Shown here one piece after another: positions 22,647-33,790 of a stretch of DNA of 64,000 bases. The notes beneath the pieces are model-generated. The model was not told the origin of the DNA. It was given only the letters and a program-made list of their open reading frames with translations, and ran no database searches. Source of the stretch: Varroa destructor (taxonomy: Eukaryota; Arthropoda; Arachnida; Mesostigmata; Varroidae). A program made the position numbers and the translations under genes. Every line of letters begins with the position of its first letter. Within the stretch, counting starts at the first letter, position 1. Location: positions 23,449,883 through 23,513,882 of the forward strand of contig NW_019211455.1 in assembly GCF_002443255.2 (NCBI RefSeq), in the 5' to 3' direction.

Positions 22647-24841
22647 CTACCTACACGTCGTTCTAATTGACACATCCCCCGAACGAAGTTAAGGGGGCGT
22701 CCGTTCAACTCTGCACTATTTAAAGCCTTTATTGACGTTACTTAGATTAGTCAAATAGATAAGGGCTATGGTGAAAACTTGTATAGAATCCGGCTGAACA
22801 TCTCATAGTGATATGGAAGGTGGCTTGAAATTGTCATTACTTTTCGAGGTCGAGCACACGAAATGGATCAGATCGCAGGTACAACAATGATACCAGCTGC
22901 TCGACTAGATCTTTGTCTTTAGCTGAAATATAAAATGACACGAGTCATGTCCCAGTCTGCCGTAGCCATTTCGTAACTTTACTTAGCAATATTATTACTA
23001 TTATACGTTACTAAGTCTGCGTGTCTGTCTGGCGCCCCAAGTCGTAATGGGGCTGCCTTGAAACGGTGCTCCTCCAAAAATATCTATAAGCTTGTCTGAG
23101 ATTATTTCACAGCTCAGAATCTTTTGATACCTTCCCATCAGTAAACTGAATCATTAACGATGGATAGTTATAGTCTGTGGAAGAAGTACTATACTTTCCG
23201 TTTACTAGGACAGTGATCCGTTTAGGATCACTGTCCTAGTAAACGGAAAGCCAAGTAAACGGACTCGGCCAAAGCGATCCTATCAACGTTCGTTACGCGA
23301 GTTAGCATTGCGCGTGTATGTGTGCCAATCCCTTGTCACCATGATAACGTGCCGCATGAACTGCGCCTTCTAACGAAACCCTACGGAAAATGATTACACA
23401 TGATTGGTAGCGTCACGTTTTCGACAGGCAAAAATCAGCTACACTTTGCCCTGCATAGGCTAAAAAGGCGCGTGCCTATTAAGTTCTGCCTGTTATTACC
23501 ATCATGTATCGTACAACTCGTCCACACTCACAATGACAAACGGGTTTGTTATTATAGTAAATAGCACAAATTCAATGCAGTTGTTTGTAAGCTCGAAACG
23601 CTGACAAAATTCTGTCGGGTTTGCACGAAAGAAACACAGTGCCGCTCGATTATCGTCCAGCCTCGCCCGCGTTAACAATTTGTTTATGGGCTTCAATTTT
23701 CCTCAGCTTCGCCTTATCTGATTAAATTTCTACTAATACATAGAGATAATATAAGAGTAAATATGCAATTGCGGTGATTAACACATCGAGCCATCAGCAT
23801 GGAGCGGACAACACGGCAGCGGAGTGCTAATTATACAACTGCCATAGATTGTTCCATAAACAACAGCCAAGCTTCATAGCGTAACACTAACTGCCCGTAA
23901 CGAGAGAAGTGACTGCTGGCGATAGAAATGAAAAATCGAGTAGAAGTTTCATATATACGGTATTGGCTTGGACTTGTCTGTTCGGCGCTCTGTGCAACAT
24001 CATTAGCAGATGCTTTGGCCTTCTCTCGATTTCTTGTTGGCCTTGCTTCGGACGATAATCGCTTACCAGATACTCGATACGTGATCACCATTACGGTCAG
24101 TGCTTCTGTTATAGGCTGATGCCAAAGCTTGGAGCAAATAACACGGGGGCACATTCTTTTACACGACCCCAACAAATGCACCTTGAAGTAGGGGCAACTA
24201 CATTTAGGATGCCACACGGGGCCCTTTATTAAAGAAGACACTTACTGAGAGAAACTGGATTGAGCCTGAAAAGAGAAAGGACTTCCATGTGTAGCTTATT
24301 GCGGTGTCTCGGAGATCGAAGATGGTACTACAAGATTCATACGAAGTCACATTAATCACAGTGGCCGGAGTACTGCGTTTACTATGTAAGCTATATCGAT
24401 TGCGCGCTAGTCCTCTGTTCGAACGTGAATCCAATTTAAGTTTACGGCTCTGTACACTAACTTGACGTACATTTGACTCGGCTGTCTCCCAAATCAGAAC
24501 TGGTACTGAATACTCGTTTTTTGCTCAAATGGAACATTTACTTATTAGGGATCATAGCCTACGCAGCGTCACCAGAACATGACGCTCCATTATGATACTA
24601 ATGGAACCGTCGAACCATGCCCTATCCGAACAAACAAAACGTATGGTATGAGTAAATGTGTATATACGTTAACTAGCTGCGTGTACTTCAAAGTGAGGTA
24701 AACGTCTGAATCGGTAAGGTGCAGGATGCCGTTGGCTGTTTTGGGTGCATAAGCGGGGTCTGCTTTTACCGTCCAAAACTGTCCGCTGTGTAACTGGGCG
24801 GCGCGCAAACTTGTTTTTTGTTGTTTGCTTTCTACCTTCGT
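22555..24841 (-). CDS. candidate multi-exon gene with alternative 3' ends
   Basis: Minus-strand exons: 24770-24841, 24246-24523, 24067-24181, then either 22837-22922 or 22555-22646. Phases agree at every join (1-1, 0-0, 1-1). Donors are GTAAAA, GTAAGT and GTAAGC. The intron 24182-24245 is only 64 bases and has a good branch-point-like CTAAATG. The 24246-24523 exon is 92 codons in a frame open for over 100, rich in Ser, Arg, Val, Asn and Lys with one Cys, the most protein-like stretch on this strand. The 5' end is not found. No domain or family recognised. The 24067-24181 exon is Cys-rich and least convincing. Part of it (24067-24119) is also open on the plus strand. Confidence 0.42.
22837..22922 (-). 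CDS. candidate terminal exon (alpha) of minus-strand gene
   Basis: A good acceptor (TTTTATATTTCAG) opens a phase-1 exon of 27 codons ending TAA. It reads Lys-Asp-Lys-Asp-Leu, then Gln-Leu-Val-Ser-Leu-Leu-Tyr-Leu, then a Pro-Phe-Arg acidic end. A minus-strand AATAAA (plus TTTATT at about 22728-22733) lies about 105 bases past the stop. The core resembles that of exon beta. A weaker donor (GTAATG) just before the stop could make it internal instead. Confidence 0.4.
23194..23250. repeat. perfect 26-bp inverted repeat, 5-base loop
   Basis: Left arm 23194-23219 and right arm 23225-23250 are exact reverse complements; the loop is GTTTA. The transcript of either strand would fold into a mismatch-free stem. 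A partial direct copy of the arm end (AAGTAAACGGA) follows at about 23253-23263. It falls in the large intron of the minus-strand gene model. It could be a foldback element, a small-RNA precursor or an assembly artefact. Confidence 0.95.
24590..24808 (-). CDS. alternative open frame over the gene's 5' exon
   Basis: A 72-codon minus-strand frame, Cys-free with Asp, Lys, Thr and Val, overlaps exon 24770-24841 of the minus-strand model in another frame and ends at TAA. A CCCAG acceptor near 24797 could open it. I see no poly(A) signal close by. It competes with the preferred model rather than adding to it. Confidence 0.2.
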   Translation of the reverse strand: MRAAQLHSGQFWTVKADPAYAPKTANGILHLTDSDVYLTLKYTQLVNVYTHLLIPYVLFVRIGHGSTVPLVS

Positions 24842-24880
24842 CTGGATTCAGATCGCCGCGCTGTTTATTTCCAATCACTT

Positions 24881-24921
24881 CATCAATCAATCAATGCGAT
24901 GCGATGCGTTGCGTTGCGTTG
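24881..24921. repeat. short tandem ATCA / ATGCG / TTGCG tract
   Basis: About three ATCA units run into three TGCGA-type and three TGCGT-type pentamers. It lies just upstream of the minus-strand gene model and near the start of a CpG-richer patch (24.9-25.3 kb). Confidence 0.9.
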
Positions 24922-25453
24922 TAGAGGCATCTCGAACGTGTAATTTTAGCGTATTAGCGAATTAGCAAAGAGAAAAGGAAGATGCGCTTACATCATAACA
25001 ACATGGCTTCGGCAGAAGGAAAACGACGATTCAACAACTGGAGCAAAAGCAGCAGATATGTAATAACAAGGGCAAATAGTGACGAATGTGATATGGCTGC
25101 CGCCTACTATCACTGTGGTAGTGCAGCTTCGCGGCAAAGCGACCGTATGTGAACGGTGATGGGTTGTCCTGCCCGAAACGGTAGCGTCTCATCGGATAGG
25201 GGGGCACGAACACATACACGAGCGAACGAAAACATACTATGTATATAATCACCGATCAGATTCGGCAGTCGACGCCGGCTCAAGAATTGTGGACTCTGTT
25301 CGTTAGTTTTCCCTGGCCCCCCCCCTGTCTTTTTTTTCTGGAAACCGGGCTCAAAAGCTTACTGAGGCTCAAGTTGACAACAATTCGCCAACAAACTCCT
25401 ACACTGATGACCGTAACAGCGTTATACTACGCATAAGAATGACCATTTTTCAG

Positions 25454-25498
25454 ATGAAAGGGACAGAGAGAGACCTCTCTCAAAGAGATTACCAACAG
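25454..25498 (+). CDS. candidate 45-nt microexon
   Basis: CCATTTTTCAG acceptor, 45 bases, then CAG before GTGAGC, a near-consensus donor. The exon is exactly 15 codons in phase 0, begins ATG AAA and reads a charged, Gln-rich peptide with Arg-Asp and Asp-Tyr-Gln-Gln. Being a multiple of three it could be skipped without a frameshift. Partner exons were not identified. Confidence 0.3.
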
Positions 25499-25999
25499 GT
25501 GAGCGCCGCACATTGCAGATGTAGACATCTTTTGAGCTCGTGCTCTGTGGGTGTCTGTATGCGTGTCTGAAAGCGTCCGTAAACGTCGTTGGAAAGAATA
25601 CACGGCTGCGAAAATAACTATTTGTACTACTTTGCTATTATTACGCGGTGAAATATGTAAAGACGAGCGGCAAAACGAGGCCGTACGTTCACAGCGCTGC
25701 TCGCTGTTAGACGTTTGCTTTCAGCGGCTGACCGTTTCCTTAAAGACGGATGACGCGCAGACGATCAGCTTCAGAATATGACGGGCTTAAACAAATAGAA
25801 AAATACGCTTTGGAAAGAAAGAAGGACGAGAACGGATCGCTGAGCGAAGAAAACGGGTGTCATGTGCTAATGATTTCTCATTTATTTTACCATTTGAATG
25901 GAACACAGAGTGTTTTAAGTGAGCACGTGCTGGTCGCAGAAGTCTGAGCATACGTAATTACGTGTGAAGTATTTTACAGTGCCTATTGAAGCGGAGTGT

Positions 26000-28900
26000 C
26001 TTGTCAAGATTCGTAATTACGTCTGCAGGTTGAAATGAATAGATTTTTTCGTGAGGCTTTACGTTCAGTGCTAAAGCATCAAAGATACGCTTGTCGTCAT
26101 CCAATAGTGGTGATAGATACAATCTGAAGAAGGAAAGACAGTTTGTACGAGAACTATTTGCTTAGGGTGTTACTAGATTATATTTCTGAGCGTCGGGGTT
26201 ATATCGCAGCGAGAATCTGAATAGATACTTTGGTAACAGATTAAGCTCCATCCGACAGGGCGATAGGCAACAGCATCGACGGCACTTTTGAGATATTTCT
26301 ACCCTAGCATTATATTGACATCCGCACGATTACTTTTAAATTTATCATTAATAGTTTCAACGGGACAATCGGACCGCAACCAGCTACAGATATCTTACTA
26401 TTAAATGAATTTATAATTTTTCATAGCTGAAATTTTGTGAACTTCGATACATTCAACGGGCCGTTTGGTACCATAGTCGGAGGCTTTATTCTCGTTACTT
26501 TCACTGCGGCTAGCTTCCTGATCTCTCCCAGTGTAACACTGATGAGATCCGTTGAACAATTATTTGAGCTATTACTGATAACTACTGAAGCAGAACTTTT
26601 TGCCTGTTTACAACTTGTCTAACTACGCGCAGTACATGTAACCTACGCATCTGTCGCCACGCTCTTCCTCTTACACTTACGTAAGAAGCTTACTTAATAA
26701 CGCGAAACGCTAGGAATCAACAAGCGAAGTATACTGAAGAACCATAAATGTCGTTATTAAGCATCATCGCATAACAATTATCTATTAACATTGTACTGTT
26801 GGTGTACGAAACATCTGTTTAGCGACGGTGTCAAAAGGTTTACCATACAGTATATATCGGTGCAGAACGGGTCCGCTCTCCTAGACGATTGTGGAGTGTG
26901 CTTCGGTCTGAATGCGCAAGAAAGCTTTCTAGCTAGGCAAAAAAAACTGTCAAAGTAAAGTGTGTGGCGATACGGGCGCCCCATGATATTTATACCTTAC
27001 CCCTGCTATGTCTGCTGTGCACGGAAAACACTTAAGATTTTTATGTCTGTAGTACACCTCTGGTCACACGCCAAAGGTCGCACCGTCGGGCGGCATAAAT
27101 TATCCAATCTTGACAAATACACTTTCAAACCTATAGGCCGATATACTTTACTCCACCGCCCTATTCAGAAAACACACATTTGCAGAGTGAAAGTTCAGAT
27201 CGAGGAGAACGCCGACGTTTTCAAGCAGCTTAACTAGTGGATGGTGTTTTTTGAACTGATTACCTTTATAACATTAGCTATTTAGCGGTCATCATTTTTT
27301 TCTAATCACATTTAAGTGTGACGAAGTATGACTTGACTTGTATTTAGTAACATACAATTTCATATGTAGTTATTATGAATCATGAGAACAATTTAGAAAA
27401 AGATGTAACATCTTTCACTCAATGCCGGTGTGTCGTTGTCGCGTACCGCTATTTTGGTATCGCCCGATACGTGGGACGTACACAGAAATATACTAGTAGT
27501 ATACAATTGCATCATGAATGTCCAGCTGCACCCAGGCCGCTACTGAAAGTATTGAAATACCTCAAGATTCAACGCGTCTGCTCAGACTGTTTCAGATATT
27601 GCGCAGGTCGTCATCGATTGAAAGAGACAAGCTGATCACTTGACTGAGGAAAATTAAACAAAAGTCAATAATACTAATCTTCCTGTTGATCCCTTTGTGT
27701 ACACCGATTTTCTGGGCGGCAACTAATGATCCGGGGATTAATTCGCACCTGTCACTCTCTGCCAGCAGTTGCCCTAGCATTCTTATAGGTACAAATTAGT
27801 TAAACATTGTTAAGTTAAATATTGCGTGAGAAAATGAATAAGGAACTAGGTGGTGTTACGCATTAAAGCGACCAATGAAGCCCCTTTTGCATCGGGGATA
27901 TACTTTATAGGCTTCGTAAGAGGTTCAGTTCAAAAAATGATCTGTAGTATAAAGTGTAGGGTAAAGTCATGCGGAGAATGTTTTCAAAATTACAAATTAT
28001 ACTCTGTCCACTGTGTTAACAGGTAAACAGCTAACCGCCCCAGCAAAAGTAAGAACATTTTGTGATGCTTTCGGACAAAGGGATACGAATAAAATAATCG
28101 AAAATTAACACGTAAATTATAAGGAAAAAGCATCGTTTTGGTTAAGACATGCTGAGTCCTTTGTATGGTCTAACGCACAACGAATACGTTGAACTCCAGC
28201 CAACGGTCAGCAACTGTATAAAGTGGTTAAGATTGTACAGATATGCTTTTTATAGGTTGCAGTGTCCATAAAAACGACAATAATTAAAAAAAGAAGTCTG
28301 CCCTACGGATATACCCAAGAAGCCCTATATTTTGTAGCCTAGATACGGAACACTGCCAGCTGCAGTAGATAGGCGAATATGTACAAAAGCACTTAGGAGG
28401 GTCATATCTGTGCGAAGCCGATGATTCAAGATGTGACTCTCTGAGATGCAAGCGCTGAAGTAACAAGAGCCTTGATGAAATAAAGGAAAAGAATAAAAAG
28501 AACAATCGTTCGTCTGTAACTAACAACGGTAATTGTTATCGCTTGCTGAGGGTTGACATAGGAAGAACCACCGAACATAGAACTAAATACCTATGATGTA
28601 TAACGATCTTCTTCGAATGGCTTGATTCGTATTTGTATGGTGGAGTTTGGGGCACATAATAGTTTAGGTTCAAATACGGTCGTCAAGAATATTGTGTTCG
28701 ACGGTTAGAGCAAGGTACGCCTGGTGGCTTAAGTGGTGTACCTTACGTATACAACGATTAAGAATCATCGTCTCCAAAAAGCGTATAGGGATAGCGTTCG
28801 CACTCGGCGTTAAGCTGAGTGCGGTCGGTGGTCGGCTCTATCCGACACTTTTTACCGCTATCGCTGTTGCTAACGCTACTAGTTGTTGTTTTGACGATTC

Positions 28901-29560
28901 GTCACTAGTTTTATTGCACCTGTTGTTGTGCGATCGTTTTTGATGAAGCTCCAACGTACGTCGCAAAAACGTCAGAGCTATTGATATGAGTGAATGTGTT
29001 CTTAATTTACGTAACTATCCTCGCGTACTTCGTATCTGATTTTTTGTAACCATTTTATCACATGGCCGTCAACAAGTATGAACGATCGTCTGCTAACGTT
29101 CATTGCGTTTTCTGAAACTATCTAATTTCTGCCATGTACCAGAAATATTTTTCTATTATTTTGACTGATCCCGCTAAAAAGCGTCTATGATCGTTGTTTG
29201 GTTCGGTGAGATGACTTTGAAAAGTCAACGACCCCCTAGCCTGCGTTGTGCATTTTAATATCAGATCACTTAGGTACATTATCGCCTATTTGTGCCCACT
29301 TACTTTAGGCCACGATGACGCTCTGTATTCTGTGTACTTACTGACCGTTTGAAATTTACGTATCGTCTAACTTTAACTTGGGCTGTATTATACATACAGT
29401 TCTGTTCATTTAACTTGAGTTTACTTTTTTAAACTTGCTAGCGTGCACGTGCGCACGCGATTATTTCCTATGATACATTGGCTTCGGTAACGCACTTAAA
29501 CACATGTATGTCTCATGAGAATATGGTAAACAGAGCAAATAGTTATATTAAATTCGAATA
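26000..29560. other. about 3.5 kb without a supported gene
   Basis: AT-rich with scattered short frames; none has both coding-like composition and splice or poly(A) support. A 9-bp stem hairpin lies at 28800-28822 (arms GCACTCGGC and GCTGAGTGC, loop GTTAA, one G-T pair). Confidence 0.5.
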
Positions 29561-29570
29561 AATTTCACAG

Positions 29571-29752
29571 TGGTAAAAATCATTAGTCAAGGTACACATC
29601 CCATTGGAGGCAAAAAGATAATTCTGCATTTACCTGCCAAAAGCAATTGCAATCGTTTTTTATTATATTTTCCATCACTAACTGAGAAGAAAACCATGTT
29701 GTTGTTAACTAAAAAACGTATGCACGAATATCTTCGCACTGCGTTTTTCTAA
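29571..29752 (+). CDS. candidate terminal exon, lysine-rich
   Basis: AATTTCACAG gives an acceptor at 29570; the phase-1 frame runs 59 codons plus TAA. It is rich in Lys, Leu and Ile with Gly-Gly-Lys-Lys near residue 14 and Glu-Lys-Lys later, ending Thr-Ala-Phe-Phe. AATAAA signals lie at 29755-29760 and 29759-29764, directly after the stop. No family recognised; no upstream exon located. Confidence 0.3.
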
Positions 29753-30806
29753 TTAATAAATAAAACCAAATGTCTACCTAGGTAATGTACCGACACAATT
29801 TCTGTTAATAGAAAAGATTATATATAAGTATAGACTGTGTTGCTGGTAAACTTCAATCAGGTGAAGGAAAGTTAAAAATCAATTTTTGTACGCTACGTTA
29901 TGCGGCCAGTATTTTTAATACTTTCAAATGGGCTTGTAGTTTAAAAACGCGCGTTATCGCTCCCTTTGAATGATTTGTCTTGAAGTTAGGGCTCCCTTGA
30001 GATCCTTCATAGGTTTAACTAGTAATTCATTCTTCTAGAAGTTCCATACACTGCACGCGGTTGGAACGTTGGAGTCGAGCCGATCTTCTGACGACGCTGA
30101 CTGTTGAAACCATAGTGCAATACATTGACACAGATAGGAACAAGGAAAGCGAAACCATTGGAACTACCTAAATCGTTATACAAATCCTACGAAGAAGAAC
30201 GCGTTGTCTGCAGATGTTTCCCAGTAATAATAATACAATATGGGTTCCCCAATAGTATCTGTTTGTTAAGCAGTAAGCTAGCACGGTTCCCTCATCGTGC
30301 CTATCTCTCTAGCTACTATGTACTGTCAGTTTCCGTTACTCTATCGAGAGCAAGGCACCTTTACCACTGCCCAGGCCACCAGTCGTAACTCCGCCATTAT
30401 CATCGTCGTCGCTCTCATCGGCTGCTTTCTCTACAGCCACTACGCAGAGCAAGCTACCGCTGCTGCATCATCAAACCCACCGTGCACTACGTATTTTTCG
30501 CGACATGTGCATTTCTGTATTGTGCGTGCGGGCAGCGGTCTGCGAGAAACGACACGCGTCTTGTCTCTATTTTATTATCTACCTGTCGCCTCATTATCTC
30601 GTGCGGCGTTTGGGCAGTGTAGCTAGCTGCACTACACGAATCCCTCTGCGGTCCCTCTTAACGGATTCTTCCACCCCTTTCCGCCCCTTGCCCGCGCCCG
30701 TTCTTGTCCGTCGTCACTCGACTTGCCTGTTGACGTTGTCATCGACGTCCTCTACCCTGACCGTTTTGGTTGCTCGCATGCTCTAGGTAGCTTCGTAGGA
30801 CAGACT

Positions 30807-30826
30807 GAGCGAGCGAGCGAGCGAGC
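30807..30826. repeat. (GAGC)5 microsatellite
   Basis: Five perfect GAGC units followed by GATCGATTGATCAATTG, itself rich in palindromic tetramers. Confidence 0.95.
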
Positions 30827-30876
30827 GATCGATTGATCAATTGCGTTTCTAAGATGACCTTGGCCGAACTAGAAAC

Positions 30877-31296
30877 CTAGCGGCAAAAAGCATCGGGTTC
30901 TATCGAACCCTGGTCGCTTAAACTGACCTGTCGCTGTTGCCGCCGGGTCATAGTACTAAACTGTGACGAAAGAGCGAACGAAATTCTAAAAGCGCAGTGA
31001 TGATAATGCGGCTGATGGTGGTGTTCATGCCGATGACTTGATGATGTAGCTAACGTGCATACGACACTTTTCGAGACTATTGAACGAGATATTGGTGCGG
31101 CACGCTCGTCGCGTTTTTCCTCCTTTCTGTCAGTCTGGGCGTCCGCGATTTTCGAAAGGCGTATACACGTAGAGATTTTGCGATTTCGGTTGTCGGCTGA
31201 CAGTCGCCAACTCATTAATCCGGTTAAAGCTGTTAGTCGATAAGTGCCAATGCAACCATTGTAAGCGCCATTTTTTATCAATTCGTCTAAATTGAG
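30877..31296 (-). CDS. candidate terminal exon or CpG-rich transcribed region
   Basis: A strong minus-strand acceptor (TTTTTATTTGATTGCAG) opens about 139 codons to TAG. The frame has a Leu-Asp-Glu start, an acidic/basic middle and a His-rich patch (His-His-His-Gln-Pro-His). The same acceptor opens a second frame of about 54 codons, and 31055-31243 is open on the plus strand too, so three frames compete. GC-richness lowers stop frequency here, which may explain all of them. A hairpin with arms GGGTTC/GAACCC lies at 30895-30910. Confidence 0.28.
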   Translation of the reverse strand, partial: LNLDELIKNGAYNGCIGTYRLTALTGLMSWRLSADNRNRKISTCIRLSKIADAQTDRKEEKRDERAAPISRSIVSKSVVCTLATSSSHRHEHHHQPHYHHCAFRISFALSSQFSTMTRRQQRQVSLSDQGSIEPDAFCR

Positions 31297-31399
31297 CTGC
31301 AATCAAATAAAAACTCATATACACTTTATCTGAACCAACAGTTTTGAAATAAACAAGTGGCCCAGCTCTATCTTGGCTGGAGAGCACTAAATAAAAAAA

Positions 31400-33440
31400 A
31401 ACTTGACACTTTTGACAGATAAAAAGAAGTAGGAGGGTAGGACAATGGTGGCTTTCCTAAAAAGACGACAAATATATGTATTAAGTATAAGCGCTTGTAA
31501 CTTGAACCTCGCATACAATATTTAAATTGGATAAAAAAAGCACCCAACAAATGGTACTCGTCAGACATAATTGATTCAAGAGGGTCAACCTAAATCGAAC
31601 CCCCTATAGTTGAAGCCGAGCCGGTTTCACTCGATGAAAACATACGTCAACAACACCCATCTTAAGGTTCACACTGTGCTCAAGTTTTCCTAAAAAAAAT
31701 AGTTGTCATTTTTTGAACGGAAGTTATACGGTAGGCACGTGGTCAACGGTTTCATGGCCCTCAAATTAATGAGAGTTTGTTCAGCATAAACAACTTCTTT
31801 TACTTTGTCCTTTCGACTGATTACTGATCGACTACAGAAGTTGGTATTGCCTAAAACTGCCCCATCCAGAGGGCAGAGGTTCAATTTCTTGCTCATTTTT
31901 TTGCTTTTGGGTTCTGCTAATGTATGATGCTGCATCTAGGCTATTTATCGTTGACTTTGTAATCAAGATCCTACTCTTTTATTTTATCCTCACGGCGATT
32001 TTCTCTCAAAAGTGGTCTTTTCTATTTTCCTGGGATGCCCATTTTTGAAATTTAATGAAGAACTATTTTAAACACGCATCTCGTTCGTCGTGGCTTCGTT
32101 TGGCCTAGTTTTTGTGCTTTTCTTTTTTAGCTTTTCTTTGATACCAAAACACAATAAATCGTCAGAGGAACAGCACAGCGGTTACGAACACTCCGCAGCC
32201 GATGGTGGGGACTAACCAATTTTTTTAATTTAACCTTTCACGTATTCTTTTTCTATTGAAGAAAATAAATTTACAAAATATAGTTCTCCAAGTCAGTGCG
32301 GCTTGGAGTAAAATTTGTTTCATGCTAGTAGGTGCACTTTTTTCCTATGTTTTTTGTTTACAAATGCAACTCATTATTAAAAGGTCTATTCGCTGAAAAA
32401 GTAAGAGAGAATAGGTTCACACAAGCTAACGTCGAAACTTCCAGCTTATACTGGTTCCATCTGTATAAAGCCTCTTACTATGCAATGTCGTCAGATCCGC
32501 TTTAAATATTAGCCTCACATATTGATTGCGCTTTGCTAATATCATATAAAAATTCTTATAAATACCATATAAAAAAAGAAATTTCGAGTCGATTTTATGT
32601 AGGCAGTGTAACTGATAGGTTATTTGGGATATATAGTGTAGCTGTTTAAAAGTATAATAATCTACTTGATTAATAAATTTTCAAATACAAGATCCCGGCA
32701 ACCAAACTGAAACTGTATGCCCCCTAGTTCGAAACTTTGACGATACCGCTTATTCCATCCCACAGATTTCCTTCAAATATCGTCAGGAACGCAGCTCAAC
32801 CAGTAACCGTCCAAAATAGTCATGTAACTGAGGCTAAAGTCCGCCTGTTTTTTGCAAACAATATAAATTTTTTGTCCTTTTTATCGTAGGTGCCTTTGAG
32901 TGAGTTAAGATATGACTATCTTCTAGATTAGGTCACCCTTTGATTAAACGATTTGCGTTTATCATGATGGTGTAACTCAATACACTTCGTTGTAAACTTC
33001 GATGGCACTGTGTTTCGAAATGATCGCGGAATAACGTTGGCGGAAATGACGTTTCGCTGCGTTAACACGTCATCAAGTCCAACGGTTATCAGATATACTT
33101 GCCTGTAATAAGACGAATAGTCTAAAATAGAGGAGCGATACATTTTTGTGTATGCTGATATATTCACAAATGCATACGAAATAATTATTGTATGTCTATA
33201 AATCTCAGAGAAAGTAAAGTAGTAATCAACTGATTTTTGCGATCACGAGTCTGACAGTGTTTGGCGATGGCCGATCTAGACTTCCTTCAGGGTTGCAATT
33301 ACTGATCTGATAAGTTATGTTGAACTCGTTAGCAAGAGCGGTTCTGGAAGGTCTTTGCCGACAACGTCCAAAGATATCCAACTAGAAATCAGGACGAGAT
33401 CAATGACTCGCATGAACATTAAAGTTATAGATTAGGTAAA
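31400..33440. other. no supported gene
   Basis: AT-rich sequence with poly-T and poly-A runs and no exon-like frame that I could support on either strand. Confidence 0.5.
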
Positions 33441-33457
33441 TTATCATATATGCTTGT

Positions 33458-33790
33458 TTGTTTGTCGCAATAAGACTGGTTTGTTCCACCCTAAGCATCG
33501 GCGATCGACCGAAAGCTTCCTCGTCAGATGCACTTAGAGATATCAATCGATCAATGAAATATCTGCCTGTATCTCTATCAGCGGCTTTACGTTCTCCTAA
33601 ACCATACGTAACACAAGTAAAGATCTCTTCAAGGATATTGGAGGATGATCGGGAGAAACAGGTCACAATTGAATCATTTTTATACTTACTTCCACGTTAC
33701 TTCCAACTTGGAACACAGCCAACCGTTGCTGTTCCAGTTCTCGCACTTTCATCATACATCAATGGGCACTTCGGTTCATTCTTCCACTAG
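33458..33790 (+). CDS. candidate exon, strand uncertain
   Basis: A pyrimidine-rich stretch (TGCTTGTTTGTTTGTCGCAATAAG, ending about 33473) can act as an acceptor; a phase-2 frame of about 105 codons then runs to TAG at 33788-33790. The product is Cys-poor, with Arg-Ile-Leu-Glu-Asp-Asp-Arg-Glu-Lys in the middle. The reverse strand is open over 33400-33666 in the aligned frame and also looks protein-like. No poly(A) signal is close. No family recognised. Confidence 0.3.
   Translation: MFVAIRLVCSTLSIGDRPKASSSDALRDINRSMKYLPVSLSAALRSPKPYVTQVKISSRILEDDREKQVTIESFLYLLPRYFQLGTQPTVAVPVLALSSYINGHFGSFFH

Noticed and set aside
23928..24119. 63-codon plus-strand ATG frame with a hydrophobic start
   Set aside because: It is partly the shadow of the minus-strand exon at 24067-24181, has no poly(A) signal and no partner; kept only as a caution on strand.
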